Shown here one piece after another: positions 9,108 to 16,607 of a stretch of 37,096 nt of DNA. The notes beneath the pieces are model-generated. The model ran no database searches. It worked only from the letters and a program-made list of their open reading frames with translations, and was not told the origin of the DNA. The DNA comes from JADLEX01 sp964586775. GTDB taxonomy: Bacteria; Lernaellota; Lernaellaia; JACKCT01. A program made the translations under genes and the position numbers. The stretch lies in the NCBI GenBank assembly GCA_964586775.1, contig CAZPJD010000113.1, positions 1-37,096 of the forward strand, read 5' to 3'. Position 1 is the stretch's first letter. The number at the start of each line of letters is the position of its first letter.

Positions 9108-9180
9108 ACCCCGCAACTGTCAGTCAAGCCCGATACCCGCGGGCGCGCCGCCAAGCCCGGCGACGGACTTCTGCCCAGCC
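9108..9180 (+). other. cobalamin-riboswitch-like fragments (probably not a complete riboswitch)
   Basis: Just after the lipoprotein stop, in order: GGGAA; CCCCGCAACTGTCAG, like the conserved ACTGT segment of cobalamin riboswitches; then two B12-box-like stretches, AAGCCCGATACCCGC near 9125 and AAGCCCGGCGAC near 9153. The essential GGTGnAAATCC core between GGGAA and CCCGC is absent and the spacing is far too short. A likely -10 element lies downstream at 9195-9200. I read this as a remnant or a chance match. The rest of the 176-base gap shows nothing else recognisable. Confidence 0.2.
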
Positions 9181-9191
9181 GCATCCGCTTG

Positions 9192-9200
9192 TGATATACC
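9192..9200 (+). promoter_or_regulatory. possible extended -10 promoter of the panB operon
   Basis: TGATATACC fits an extended -10 (TGn followed by TATACC). No good -35 hexamer is found 16-18 bases upstream. It lies 70 bases before the panB ATG. Pattern match only. Confidence 0.3.
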
Positions 9201-9269
9201 CTTTCCGAACGCGGTGTCGCGCAACCCGGAGCGGACCCGGCAACGGGCCGTAACCACAGGAGACGCATC

Positions 9270-10106
9270 ATGGCACGCAGGAAGATCGGCATCGACGCCC
9301 TGCGCCGAAAAAAGGAGCGGGGCGAGAAGATCACGATGCTCACCGCCTACGACTTCCCGTCGGCGCAGCTCCTCGACGAACTCGAGATCGACACGATCCT
9401 CGTCGGCGATTCGCTGGGCAACGTCGTCCTCGGTTACAAGGACACCGTTCCGGTGACGATGGACGAGATGATCCATCACACCAAGGCCGTGCGCCGTGGC
9501 GTGGAAACCGCGATGTTGATCGGCGACATGCCGTTTGGATCCTTCCAACTCGGGCCCGAAACGGCGATCTCGAATGGCGTGCGTTTCATGAAGGAAGCCG
9601 GCGCGGACGCGGTGAAGCTCGAGGGCGGCGGACCGATGATCGAGATCGTCGATCGCCTGACGAGCGCGGGCGTGCCGGTCGTCGGCCACCTCGGTCTCAC
9701 GCCGCAGACCGCGGGGATGCTCGGCGGCTATCGCGTGCAGGGCGAGACGGCCGACAAGGCGAAGATCCTTTTGGACGACGCCCTCGCGTTGCAGCAGGCG
9801 GGCGCGTTCCTGCTCGTGCTCGAATGCGTGCCCGAGGTCGTGGCGACCAAGGTCACGGCCGCGCTCGCGATCCCGACCATTGGCATCGGTGCGGGACCGG
9901 GTTGCGACGGGCAGGTGCTGGTCTTTCACGATCTGCTCGGCATCCGCTCGGGGTTCACGCCGAAGTTCGTGAAAAAATACGCTCAGCTCGAAACCGTCAT
10001 GCGCGAGGCGATCGCCGCGTATCGTGAAGAGGTCAAGTCCGGCGCGTTCCCGGGGCCCGAACACTGCTTCCCGATGGCGTCGAAAGAACTCGACAAGCTG
10101 TACTGA
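9270..10106 (+). CDS. panB: 3-methyl-2-oxobutanoate hydroxymethyltransferase
   Basis: PanB transfers a hydroxymethyl group from 5,10-methylene-tetrahydrofolate to 2-ketoisovalerate to give ketopantoate, the first committed step to pantothenate and CoA, in the cytoplasm. The 278-residue length is normal. Family motifs are all present: TAYDFPSAQLLDE, LVGDSLGNVVLGY with the metal-binding Asp, GDMPFGSF, AVKLEGG, PVVGHLGLTPQ, and IGIGAGPGCDGQVLVFHD. AGGAG at 9258-9262 sits 7 bases before the ATG. Its stop overlaps the next start by one base, and panE follows one gene later, so three genes form one unit. panC and panD are not in the window. Confidence 0.96.
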   Translation: MARRKIGIDALRRKKERGEKITMLTAYDFPSAQLLDELEIDTILVGDSLGNVVLGYKDTVPVTMDEMIHHTKAVRRGVETAMLIGDMPFGSFQLGPETAISNGVRFMKEAGADAVKLEGGGPMIEIVDRLTSAGVPVVGHLGLTPQTAGMLGGYRVQGETADKAKILLDDALALQQAGAFLLVLECVPEVVATKVTAALAIPTIGIGAGPGCDGQVLVFHDLLGIRSGFTPKFVKKYAQLETVMREAIAAYREEVKSGAFPGPEHCFPMASKELDKLY

Positions 10107-10867
10107 TGGGCGAGGCGGAATTCCCGGAGCTTCAGAGCATCGGCGTGCGGGGGATTCGCTACCCCGTCACGGCGCTCGATCGCGCCCAGGGCGAGCAGCA
10201 CACCGTCGCGACCGTCGATCTGCGCGTCGAGATGCCCCACCAAATCCCCGCGCACCGCGAAAACACGCTCGTCGAGATTCTGGGGCGGCATCGGCACGCC
10301 ATCACGATCGATTCCATCGAGTTTCTCCTACGCGAGATGCGCGAGGCGTTTGACGCGCACGCCGCGCACCTCGACCTTCGGTTTCCATACTTCCTGAAGA
10401 AGACGGCACCTGTCTCCCATGCCGAATCCGTCATGGAATACCAGTGCCGCATCCTTGGCCGATTGGGCGAGGATTTCTCCCGGGAGATCGAGGTCCGCGT
10501 TCCCATTACCTTGCTCTACCCCCACGACGGATCCGGCCGCGGCACGCGAAACCAGCGATGCGTGGTCACGGTGTCCCTGCGATTCGAGAGATTCGTGTGG
10601 TTCGAGGAGTTGATCGAACTCGTCGAACGGACGGCCTCGTGCGATCTTTTTGCCCTGCTCAAACGCGCCGACGAGAAGCACGTCACGCTACGCGCCTATG
10701 AACGACCGGTCACGCTGGTCGATCTCGTCCGCGGAATCGCGCGAGAACTCGCGGGCGACGAGGGCATCACGTGGTTTCGTGTCGTCGCGGAGAATCTCGA
10801 TTCCGTCCACAACCACAACACGTACGCCTCGGCGGAGTGGTCGCGGCCCGCGCCGGGAACACCATGA
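10106..10867 (+). CDS. FolE2-like protein (GTP cyclohydrolase IB family) with altered metal site
   Basis: A 253-residue protein that aligns along its length with FolE2: GVRGIRYPVTALD, QHTVATVDLRVEMPH, VSHAESVMEYQC, FVWFEELIELVERTASCDLFALLKR, DEKHVT, and the terminal ENLDSVHNHNTYASAEW. FolE2 opens GTP to dihydroneopterin triphosphate for folate or queuosine. However, the block that normally reads SLCPCSKEIS...GAHNQR, which supplies the catalytic Cys and a His ligand, here reads TLLYPHDGSGRGTRNQR, and the usual GTHMSRF segment reads IPAHRENTL. The enzyme may therefore be inactive, use other ligands, or act on another substrate. It overlaps panB by one base and panE by four. A folate link to PanB, which needs methylene-tetrahydrofolate, is attractive but unproven. 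Confidence 0.75.
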   Translation: MGEAEFPELQSIGVRGIRYPVTALDRAQGEQHTVATVDLRVEMPHQIPAHRENTLVEILGRHRHAITIDSIEFLLREMREAFDAHAAHLDLRFPYFLKKTAPVSHAESVMEYQCRILGRLGEDFSREIEVRVPITLLYPHDGSGRGTRNQRCVVTVSLRFERFVWFEELIELVERTASCDLFALLKRADEKHVTLRAYERPVTLVDLVRGIARELAGDEGITWFRVVAENLDSVHNHNTYASAEWSRPAPGTP

Positions 10868-11829
10868 CCGATGCATCCCCGGTGCGAATCGGCGTGATTG
10901 GTGCGGGCGCCTTCGGGACGCTACTCGCCGCGCGCCTTCGCGAGTCCGGCGCGGACGTCACGCTGATCGCACACGCGCCCACCGATGCTCAAACGATCGC
11001 GCGTGACGGTATCGCACTCATCGACGCGCAAGGCGCGCGGACCGTGCGTGTCGCCTGCGTTTCAGGCGACGAACCCGCCGCGGCGGACGACGTGCTCATC
11101 GTGTGCGTCAAAGCCTACGACACGAGAGCGGCCGCCGAGATGCACCAGAATCGTCTGCGGCCGAACGGATTCGTCGTGACGCTCCAAAACGGCGCGGGAA
11201 ACGTGGAGGCACTGGCCGAGGTATTCGGCAAAGAGCGCATCGTCGCGGGCATCAGCACCGAGGCCGCCCTGCTGAAAGGCGTCGGTCGCGTTCGCCAAAC
11301 CGGTGTTGGCGAGACGCACGTCGGCGAACTCGACGGATCAACAACCCCCCGGCTGACGCGCCTGGTCGAGGCTTTCCATCGGGCAGGGTATCGCACGTCG
11401 GTCGCCGATTCCGTCGATCGGCTCATTTGGCGCAAGCTGGCGATTAACGCGGGCATCAACGCGCTCACCGCGATTACGCGGCAATCCAACGGCTGGATCG
11501 CCGAAAATCCCCACGCGCGGGCGCTGGCCATCGAGGCCGTCCGCGAGGTCTGCGCGGTCGGTGTGCGGGCCGGGTGCCCGCTGGACGCCGACGAGATGGC
11601 CAACCTCATGCTCGACGTCGCAGTCCGCACCGCCGCGAATCGATCGTCGATGCTCACGGATGTCGAGCGCGGGCGAATAACGGAGATCGAGGCCATTGCG
11701 GGTTATGTGGTGAAAACGGGCGAGAGCTTCGGCGTTCCGACGCCGGTCAACCGCGTATTGCGCGATCTCGTTCTCGCCGTTTCGGTTTCCCGATCACCGA
11801 AACCCCACGTCGGCGATTCCAATTCGTGA
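10864..11829 (+). CDS. panE: 2-dehydropantoate 2-reductase
   Basis: PanE reduces ketopantoate to pantoate with NADPH, the step after PanB. The 321-residue protein starts with the nucleotide-binding glycine motif GVIGAGAFGTLLA. It continues with DVLIVCVKAYDT and the VTLQNGAGNVE loop, and has the catalytic-domain helix IWRKLAINAGINALTAI with the expected Lys and Asn, then SSMLTDVERGRITEIEAI. The start at ATG 10864 forms an ATGA overlap with the preceding stop; longer readings (10771) run inside the FolE2-like gene. The 95 bases after it (11830-11924) hold no clear terminator. Together with panB it indicates pantoate synthesis from valine precursors. Confidence 0.94.
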   Translation: MTDASPVRIGVIGAGAFGTLLAARLRESGADVTLIAHAPTDAQTIARDGIALIDAQGARTVRVACVSGDEPAAADDVLIVCVKAYDTRAAAEMHQNRLRPNGFVVTLQNGAGNVEALAEVFGKERIVAGISTEAALLKGVGRVRQTGVGETHVGELDGSTTPRLTRLVEAFHRAGYRTSVADSVDRLIWRKLAINAGINALTAITRQSNGWIAENPHARALAIEAVREVCAVGVRAGCPLDADEMANLMLDVAVRTAANRSSMLTDVERGRITEIEAIAGYVVKTGESFGVPTPVNRVLRDLVLAVSVSRSPKPHVGDSNS

Positions 11830-11924
11830 GTTTCGGTACATCGAATTATCCCGGCGATTGCTAGGGTGATCCATGACCTTGCCGAATCGTCCCGCGGATG
11901 ACACCATCGCATGATGGGGCATCG

Positions 11925-13394
11925 ATGAAGTCCAACCGCTTTCGCCGCGTCGCTTTGCTGACGATGCCTTTCACGCAGGCGCCGGGGCCTTTCTACCGCC
12001 TGACGCACTTCGCGGAGCCGCCGCTGGGCCTCGCGTCGCTCGCCGGAAGTCTGCGCAAGTGGAATCCGGACACGGCGGTCGACATCATCGACGCGCACGC
12101 GCTGCTGATGAACCACCGGCAACTGCTCGACCGGGTGAAGGCGTATCAACCCGATCTCGTCGGCCTGACAACGGTCTCCCTGACGGCGGGCGTCACCTCG
12201 GCCCTCGCGCGGGAGATCAAATCGGTTTGCCCCGATGCGAAGATCGTCGCGGGCGGCCCTCACCCCACGGCGCTCCCCGACGATCTGCTCGACGATGTGG
12301 ACGCGGTGGCCCTCGGTGAGGGCGAACAGACGTTTTCGGAGGTCGTCGCGGGAAAACCGTGGGGTGAGATCGAGGGACTCGCGCACAAGGTCGATGGCGA
12401 GGTGCGGTTCAATGCGCCCCGCCCGTTTCTCAAGGACCTCGATGAACTCGGATTCCCCGCCTTCGATCTGCTGCCGCTTCCGCGCTACCGCTACCCCTAC
12501 CCGATGAAGAAGGCGCGGGGGAACTACGCCACGTACTTCTCCTCGCGCGGCTGCCCGAGTAAATGCACCTTCTGCGCGCAGATGAGCGTATGGGGCCACC
12601 GGGTGCGGTTCCACTCGGTCGAGCGTGTGATCGAGGACCTTCAGCGTCTTGTGGACGATTTCCGGGTCACGCTCCTTCACTTCTACGACGACACCCTGCT
12701 CTTTCACCGCAAGCGCGTCTTCGAGATGTGCGAAGAGATGATCCGACGCAAATGGCCGCTGCGCTGGATCTGCCTCGCGCGTGGGATGGACATCGACGAC
12801 GAGGTCGCCGAGATCGCGGCGCGGGCCGGATGCGGATTCATCGAGGTCGGCGTCGACACCGCGAACGAGGGCATTATTCAGACGGTGAAGAAGGATTCGA
12901 CCGTCGACGAGGTACGCCGGGCGTTTCGCTCCGCCTCGAAGCACGGCATCCACGTCAAGGGCAACTTCATCATCGGACTTCCGGGCGAGACCCCCGAATC
13001 GGTGCGCGAGGCGATCGATCTGGCAACGACGCTCGACGCCACTTACGTCAATTTCTTCCACTTCGTCCCTATCCCCGGAAGCGACCTCTACGACGAGTAC
13101 CACGAGAAGGGCTGGATGAAGGCGACCGACTGGGGCAAGTACCACTTCCACCACTCCGCCGTCGTCGAACTGCCCGGGATCTCCACCCAGGAACTGAACG
13201 ACACGATGCAAAGGGCGCTGCGCGCGTTCTACCTGCGCCCAAAGACCTGGTGGCGCTTCGTGCGCGTCTTTTTCGAGTCGCTCGATTTCCGCACCTTTGC
13301 GCTGGGGGTTCTGGCGATCGTCAACGAGATCATCGTACGCCCACACAAGGATCTGGGCGCGACCAAGTCCGCCGCGTCTCCCGCGGTGTCCTGA
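11925..13394 (+). CDS. B12-binding-domain radical SAM protein
   Basis: A 489-residue relative of the minus-strand radical SAM genes. The cobalamin-binding-like domain spans about residues 8-150 (VALLTMPFTQAPGPF, PDLVGLTTVSL, IVAGGPHPTAL, AVALGEGEQTF). The cluster motif is C210-PSK-C214-TF-C217. KGNFIIGLPGETPESV and FFHFVPIPGSDLY are typical barrel strands. The C-terminal motif AFYLRPKTWWRF matches the FYLRP signature of the paralogues. ATG 11925 was preferred to 11898 because a G-rich site lies about 8 bases upstream and family similarity begins there. It stands alone between panE and the hydrogenase leader. The substrate is unknown. Confidence 0.88.
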   Translation: MKSNRFRRVALLTMPFTQAPGPFYRLTHFAEPPLGLASLAGSLRKWNPDTAVDIIDAHALLMNHRQLLDRVKAYQPDLVGLTTVSLTAGVTSALAREIKSVCPDAKIVAGGPHPTALPDDLLDDVDAVALGEGEQTFSEVVAGKPWGEIEGLAHKVDGEVRFNAPRPFLKDLDELGFPAFDLLPLPRYRYPYPMKKARGNYATYFSSRGCPSKCTFCAQMSVWGHRVRFHSVERVIEDLQRLVDDFRVTLLHFYDDTLLFHRKRVFEMCEEMIRRKWPLRWICLARGMDIDDEVAEIAARAGCGFIEVGVDTANEGIIQTVKKDSTVDEVRRAFRSASKHGIHVKGNFIIGLPGETPESVREAIDLATTLDATYVNFFHFVPIPGSDLYDEYHEKGWMKATDWGKYHFHHSAVVELPGISTQELNDTMQRALRAFYLRPKTWWRFVRVFFESLDFRTFALGVLAIVNEIIVRPHKDLGATKSAASPAVS

Positions 13395-13631
13395 CCCGTT
13401 GTTCCGGCGCGACATGCGCCTGCCAATTGGCGAATCCAGGTTCTTTCGACATGGGAACTCCACGTTGCTTCCCTAAGCGTGGGAAACGTCCGGGGTTTTC
13501 GGTAGGAATTTGGTGACAATATTCATATCGCCGACGCCTTGTAGTTATCTTGAGTTTATTTTCTAAGGAAGGCGACCCACACGTTCGGCACGGGGCGAGG
13601 TGTATTCCTATGTTATCACGGACGGATTCGG

Positions 13632-13653
13632 TGAATGACCATTCATTTTTTTT
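13632..13653 (+). terminator. weak intrinsic-terminator-like element
   Basis: TGAAT (13632-13636), loop GACC, ATTCA (13641-13645), followed by eight T. The stem has only five AT-rich pairs and lies 237 bases after the radical SAM stop, so function is uncertain. Confidence 0.3.
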
Positions 13654-13726
13654 CGTTTTTGCCCGATTTCCACTTTCCATTTGCGGGGACCTCGTGTAGA
13701 GTCTTAACGGAGGTCAAGATCGAATT

Positions 13727-13745
13727 TTGTCGAATATTTCGGCAA
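13727..13745. promoter_or_regulatory. imperfect palindrome resembling a Rex-type operator
   Basis: TTGTCGAA-TAT-TTCGGCAA: the arms match at 7 of 8 positions. It recalls the Rex (NADH/NAD+ sensor) consensus TTGTGAAnnnnTTCACAA but differs within the arms and in spacer length. It lies about 190 bases upstream of the first hydrogenase start. Confidence 0.35.
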
Positions 13746-13889
13746 CTCGAGGACCTCCGGCAGGCCGAACGGCCGGTTCTTTGACAAGAAACGACCCAAC
13801 GAACGAGACAAGCCGAGCCGCCGGGGCAACTCGACGGTTCGGACAAAACGAGCTTGCGGAGAATGGAGTGGGTTCGGTTTCGGGGCAAA

Positions 13890-13907
13890 CCACGTGATTC
13901 CACGTGG
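13890..13907. promoter_or_regulatory. inverted repeat before the hydrogenase start
   Basis: CCACGTG-ATTC-CACGTGG is a perfect 7-base inverted repeat with a 4-base spacer, 29 bases before ATG 13937 and upstream of the GGAGGT ribosome-binding site (13924-13929). It could be an operator or an RNA hairpin in the leader. Confidence 0.4.
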
Positions 13908-13936
13908 CCTCCCCTTCCTGATTGGAGGTGTTTCCG

Positions 13937-14986
13937 ATGAGCGATTTTCTCACCACGGTCTCGTCGGCCGTCGCCTGGATCAAGGATCTGGCGGGCCGAC
14001 ACGAGCTTTTCTTTCCGCTGAAACACGGCAGCGTGAACTACGCGTTCGAAGCGGCCGGTCCTTCGGCGGACATCCAGTTCGAAAAGTACCGCCCGACGAT
14101 CGTTCCGCCCGTGAAAAAAATGCTGCCCGCGCGCGACACGCTCTTCACGTTCGTGAAAAACCCGGATGGCGCGCCCACGGTCACGCCGACGCTCGACACC
14201 GCGCCGAGGATTCTCGCAGGGGTGCGTCCGTGCGACCTGAAGGGTATCCATCTGATGGACACGATCTTCGCAAACGGCGTCGCCGATGCGTACTACGCGG
14301 CGCGCCGAGCGAACACCGCGGTCATTGCGTACGCGTGTCCCAAGCCCTGTGACGATCGCGCGTTCTGCCACGCCGTCGATTCGCTCGATCACCGCGCCGG
14401 CGCCGATGTCATCCTCACGCCGCTCAAGGGCGACGACATGCTCGTCGAGGCGCTGACCGACAAGGGACGCGAGCTGCTCGCGGGCGCCGCGTTCAAGACC
14501 TGCGAAGACGCCGCCGCCCGCAAGGTGGGCGCGGTTGCCGCACGGCCCGAACCCTTCGGCCGCTCGCTGGGCGCCAAGGTCTCTGCGCTGCCCTCGATCA
14601 TCAAGAAGCAGTGGAAGAGCGAGCTGTGGGACAAGCACACCGAGCGATGCTTCTCGTGCGGATCCTGCAACCTGGTCTGCCCGACCTGTTACTGCTTCGA
14701 CGTGCAGGACGACCTGAACCTCGATACGACGTCGGGACACCGCACGCGCACCTGGGATGCCTGCATGCTGCCCGAGTTCGCGGCGGTCGCCGGCGGACAC
14801 AATTTCCGCCCGAATCCGGCGTCGCGCCAGCGGCACCGCGTGAAACGGAAATTCGAGTATCTGACCGAACGATTCCATGAGGGCGCGTTCTGCACCGGTT
14901 GTGGGCGCTGCGGCCGCCAGTGCACCGCGGGGATCGACATCCTCGACATCGTGAAAGACCTTGCGAGCGCGGAGGTGGAGTCATGA
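13937..14986 (+). CDS. hydB: NiFe hydrogenase group 3b beta subunit (4Fe-4S electron transfer)
   Basis: A 349-residue iron-sulfur subunit like sulfhydrogenase beta (HydB of Pyrococcus) and AsrA. N-terminal family blocks are GVRPCDLKGIHLMD and ACPKPCDDRAFC. Two [4Fe-4S] motifs follow: CFSCGSCNLVCPTCYCFDV near residue 237 and CTGCGRCGRQC near 322. It would pass electrons between the hydrogenase small subunit and the flavin subunit in a soluble cytoplasmic complex. ATG 13937 was chosen because GGAGGT lies 7 bases upstream; a start at 13922 would lie within that site. Its stop overlaps the gamma-subunit start (ATGA). First gene of the hydrogenase operon. Confidence 0.92.
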   Translation: MSDFLTTVSSAVAWIKDLAGRHELFFPLKHGSVNYAFEAAGPSADIQFEKYRPTIVPPVKKMLPARDTLFTFVKNPDGAPTVTPTLDTAPRILAGVRPCDLKGIHLMDTIFANGVADAYYAARRANTAVIAYACPKPCDDRAFCHAVDSLDHRAGADVILTPLKGDDMLVEALTDKGRELLAGAAFKTCEDAAARKVGAVAARPEPFGRSLGAKVSALPSIIKKQWKSELWDKHTERCFSCGSCNLVCPTCYCFDVQDDLNLDTTSGHRTRTWDACMLPEFAAVAGGHNFRPNPASRQRHRVKRKFEYLTERFHEGAFCTGCGRCGRQCTAGIDILDIVKDLASAEVES

Positions 14987-15831
14987 CGACCACGCACGCC
15001 ACAAAGATTCCGTCGCCCGACGCCTACCTGCCCATGATGGGCAAGGTGGTCGAGGTGCGGGAGATGACGGCCCGCGAGAACTATTTCCGCCTCGAACTCC
15101 CCCGCCCCCTCGGCCATCGCCCAGGCCAGTTCGTGATGGTGTCGGTGCTCGGCATCGGCGAAGCGCCGATCTCGATCAGCAACGGCCCGACGACGACGAA
15201 CACGCTCGAACTCGTGATTCGCCGCGCCGGTCGTCTGACGCAGGTGCTTTCGGAGATGAAGCCCGGCGACCTGATGGGCATCCGCGGGCCCTTCGGCTCG
15301 GGATTCGACCTGTCATGGTTCGACGGCAAGGACATCCTGATCGTCGCCGGCGGACTCGGCCTCGTTCCGCTGCGTTCGCTGATCCAGCCGCTGGTCGCGA
15401 ACGCCGACAAGTACCCGTCGATCACACTGCTGTCGGGCTGCCGAAACCCGGCCGAGGAACTCTATCGCGAAGAAGTCCGCGAGTGGTCGAAGAACCCCAA
15501 GCTTCGGGTCATCCGTCTCGTGGACGGCACCGAGAACATGCCGTGGGACGGTGAGGTCGGCCTGGTCACGGCGCCGATTCCCAAGCTGGACATCAAGCCC
15601 GACCGCACGATCGCCGTGCTGTGCGGGCCGCCGGTCATGTACAAGTTCGTCATCCTCGGCCTGAACCAGAAGAACCTGCCGCATGAACGGATCTACGTGG
15701 ATCTGGAGCGGCGCATGAAATGCGGCGTCGGCAAGTGCGGGCACTGTCAGATCAACGACGTGTACTGCTGCCAGGACGGCCCCGTCTTCCGCTTCTCGGA
15801 AATCGAACATCTGCCGGAGGCCTTGCTATGA
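14983..15831 (+). CDS. hydG: NiFe hydrogenase group 3b gamma subunit (FAD/NAD(P)-binding)
   Basis: A 282-residue ferredoxin-NADP-reductase-like diaphorase subunit. The FAD site is GEAPISISNGP, the nucleotide-binding strand GGLGLVPLRSLIQPL, and GCRNPAEELYREEV and LCGPPVMYKFV are family blocks. The C-terminus has the [2Fe-2S] motif CGVGKCGHCQINDVYCCQDGPVF (Cys pattern CxxxxCxxC then C). It couples hydrogen turnover to NAD(P). ATG 14983 overlaps the previous stop by four bases. The symbol follows Pyrococcus hydBGDA naming and must not be confused with the FeFe-hydrogenase maturase HydG. Confidence 0.92.
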   Translation: MTTTHATKIPSPDAYLPMMGKVVEVREMTARENYFRLELPRPLGHRPGQFVMVSVLGIGEAPISISNGPTTTNTLELVIRRAGRLTQVLSEMKPGDLMGIRGPFGSGFDLSWFDGKDILIVAGGLGLVPLRSLIQPLVANADKYPSITLLSGCRNPAEELYREEVREWSKNPKLRVIRLVDGTENMPWDGEVGLVTAPIPKLDIKPDRTIAVLCGPPVMYKFVILGLNQKNLPHERIYVDLERRMKCGVGKCGHCQINDVYCCQDGPVFRFSEIEHLPEALL

Positions 15832-16604
15832 AACCGAAAGTCGCCTTTTTCGATTTCGCGAGCTGCGAGGGCTGCCAGCTCGCCATCCTCAATTGCGAGG
15901 ACATCCTTCTCGACATTCTCGGCCTCGTCGAGCTCGTGGAGTTCCGCGAGGCCCTCTCCGAAAAAGCCCCCCGCTACGATGTCGCCTTCATCGAGGGCAG
16001 CATCCATCGCGACGAGGACATCGAGCGCATCAAGGACATCCGCGCGCGCAGCACGTTCCTGGTCGCCCTCGGCGCGTGCGCGTGCATGGGCAACGTGCAG
16101 GCGCGGTCCAACTTCGTCGCCCCCGCCGAAAACTACAAATACGTGTACGGCGAAGAGGCCCGCAACCGCGTGCAGATCGACGAGGAATACTGGCCGCTGT
16201 GGGGTCACACCCGCGTGCGCCCGGTCGACAAGGTCGTCAAGGTGGACTTCTACCTGCGCGGCTGCCCCGTCGTCCCAGCCGAATTCCTGCATCTCGTGAA
16301 GTCGCTGCTGCACGGCACCGCGCCCCACACCCCGCCCAACGCGGTGTGCGTGGAGTGCAAGAAGAACGAAAACGAGTGCGTGTACGATCGCGGTCAGACC
16401 TGCATGGGCCCGATCACCTGGGGCGGCTGCAATTCCGTGTGCGTGAATAACGGCTACGTCTGCGACGGCTGCCGCGGCGTCCTGCCCCACGCCAACATCC
16501 CCGCGCACAAAGCCGTGATGCTGGAAAAGGGCATCAACGAAGCGGACATCCGGAGCCGTTACCGCCTCTTCTGCTCGGCGGAACCGGCCGCGAAAGGAGC
16601 CTGA
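15828..16604 (+). CDS. hydD: NiFe hydrogenase group 3b small (delta) subunit
   Basis: A 258-residue small subunit. The proximal-cluster motif FASCEGCQLAILN lies near residue 13, then GACACMGN, GCPVVPAEFL, and a Cys-rich C-terminal part (CVECKKNENEC, CMGPITWGGCNSVC, CDGCRG) giving medial and distal [4Fe-4S] clusters. There is no twin-arginine signal, so the enzyme is cytoplasmic, as expected for group 3. ATG 15828 overlaps the gamma stop (ATGA). It pairs with the large subunit 3 bases downstream. Confidence 0.94.
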   Translation: MKPKVAFFDFASCEGCQLAILNCEDILLDILGLVELVEFREALSEKAPRYDVAFIEGSIHRDEDIERIKDIRARSTFLVALGACACMGNVQARSNFVAPAENYKYVYGEEARNRVQIDEEYWPLWGHTRVRPVDKVVKVDFYLRGCPVVPAEFLHLVKSLLHGTAPHTPPNAVCVECKKNENECVYDRGQTCMGPITWGGCNSVCVNNGYVCDGCRGVLPHANIPAHKAVMLEKGINEADIRSRYRLFCSAEPAAKGA

Positions 16605-16607
16605 GCG

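Larger units (their letters stand above)
13395..13936 (+). other. 542-base non-coding leader before the hydrogenase operon
   Basis: No gene was found here. The stretch is visibly AT-richer than its surroundings between about 13510 and 13735. It contains a small hairpin GGCGC-GACAT-GCGCC at 13406-13420, a weak terminator-like element (13632-13653), an imperfect 19-base palindrome (13727-13745), a perfect TTGACA (13781-13786) without a matching -10, and a CCACGTG inverted repeat (13890-13907) close to the first hydrogenase gene. It most likely carries the hydrogenase promoter and its operators. Confidence 0.6.

Noticed and set aside
11703..13463. 586-codon antisense frame over the radical SAM gene
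   Set aside because: A shadow of the gene at 11925-13394, which has the CxxxCxxC motif and full family structure.
13781..13809. Perfect TTGACA as -35 of a hydrogenase promoter
   Set aside because: The hexamer at 17 bases' spacing is CGAGAC, not a -10. The perfect -35 alone is not enough.
13395..13936. Sigma54 (-24/-12) promoter or a small ORF in the hydrogenase leader
   Set aside because: No GG-N10-GC element with TGGCAC/TTGCA resemblance was found, and no open frame here has a start context or conserved feature.
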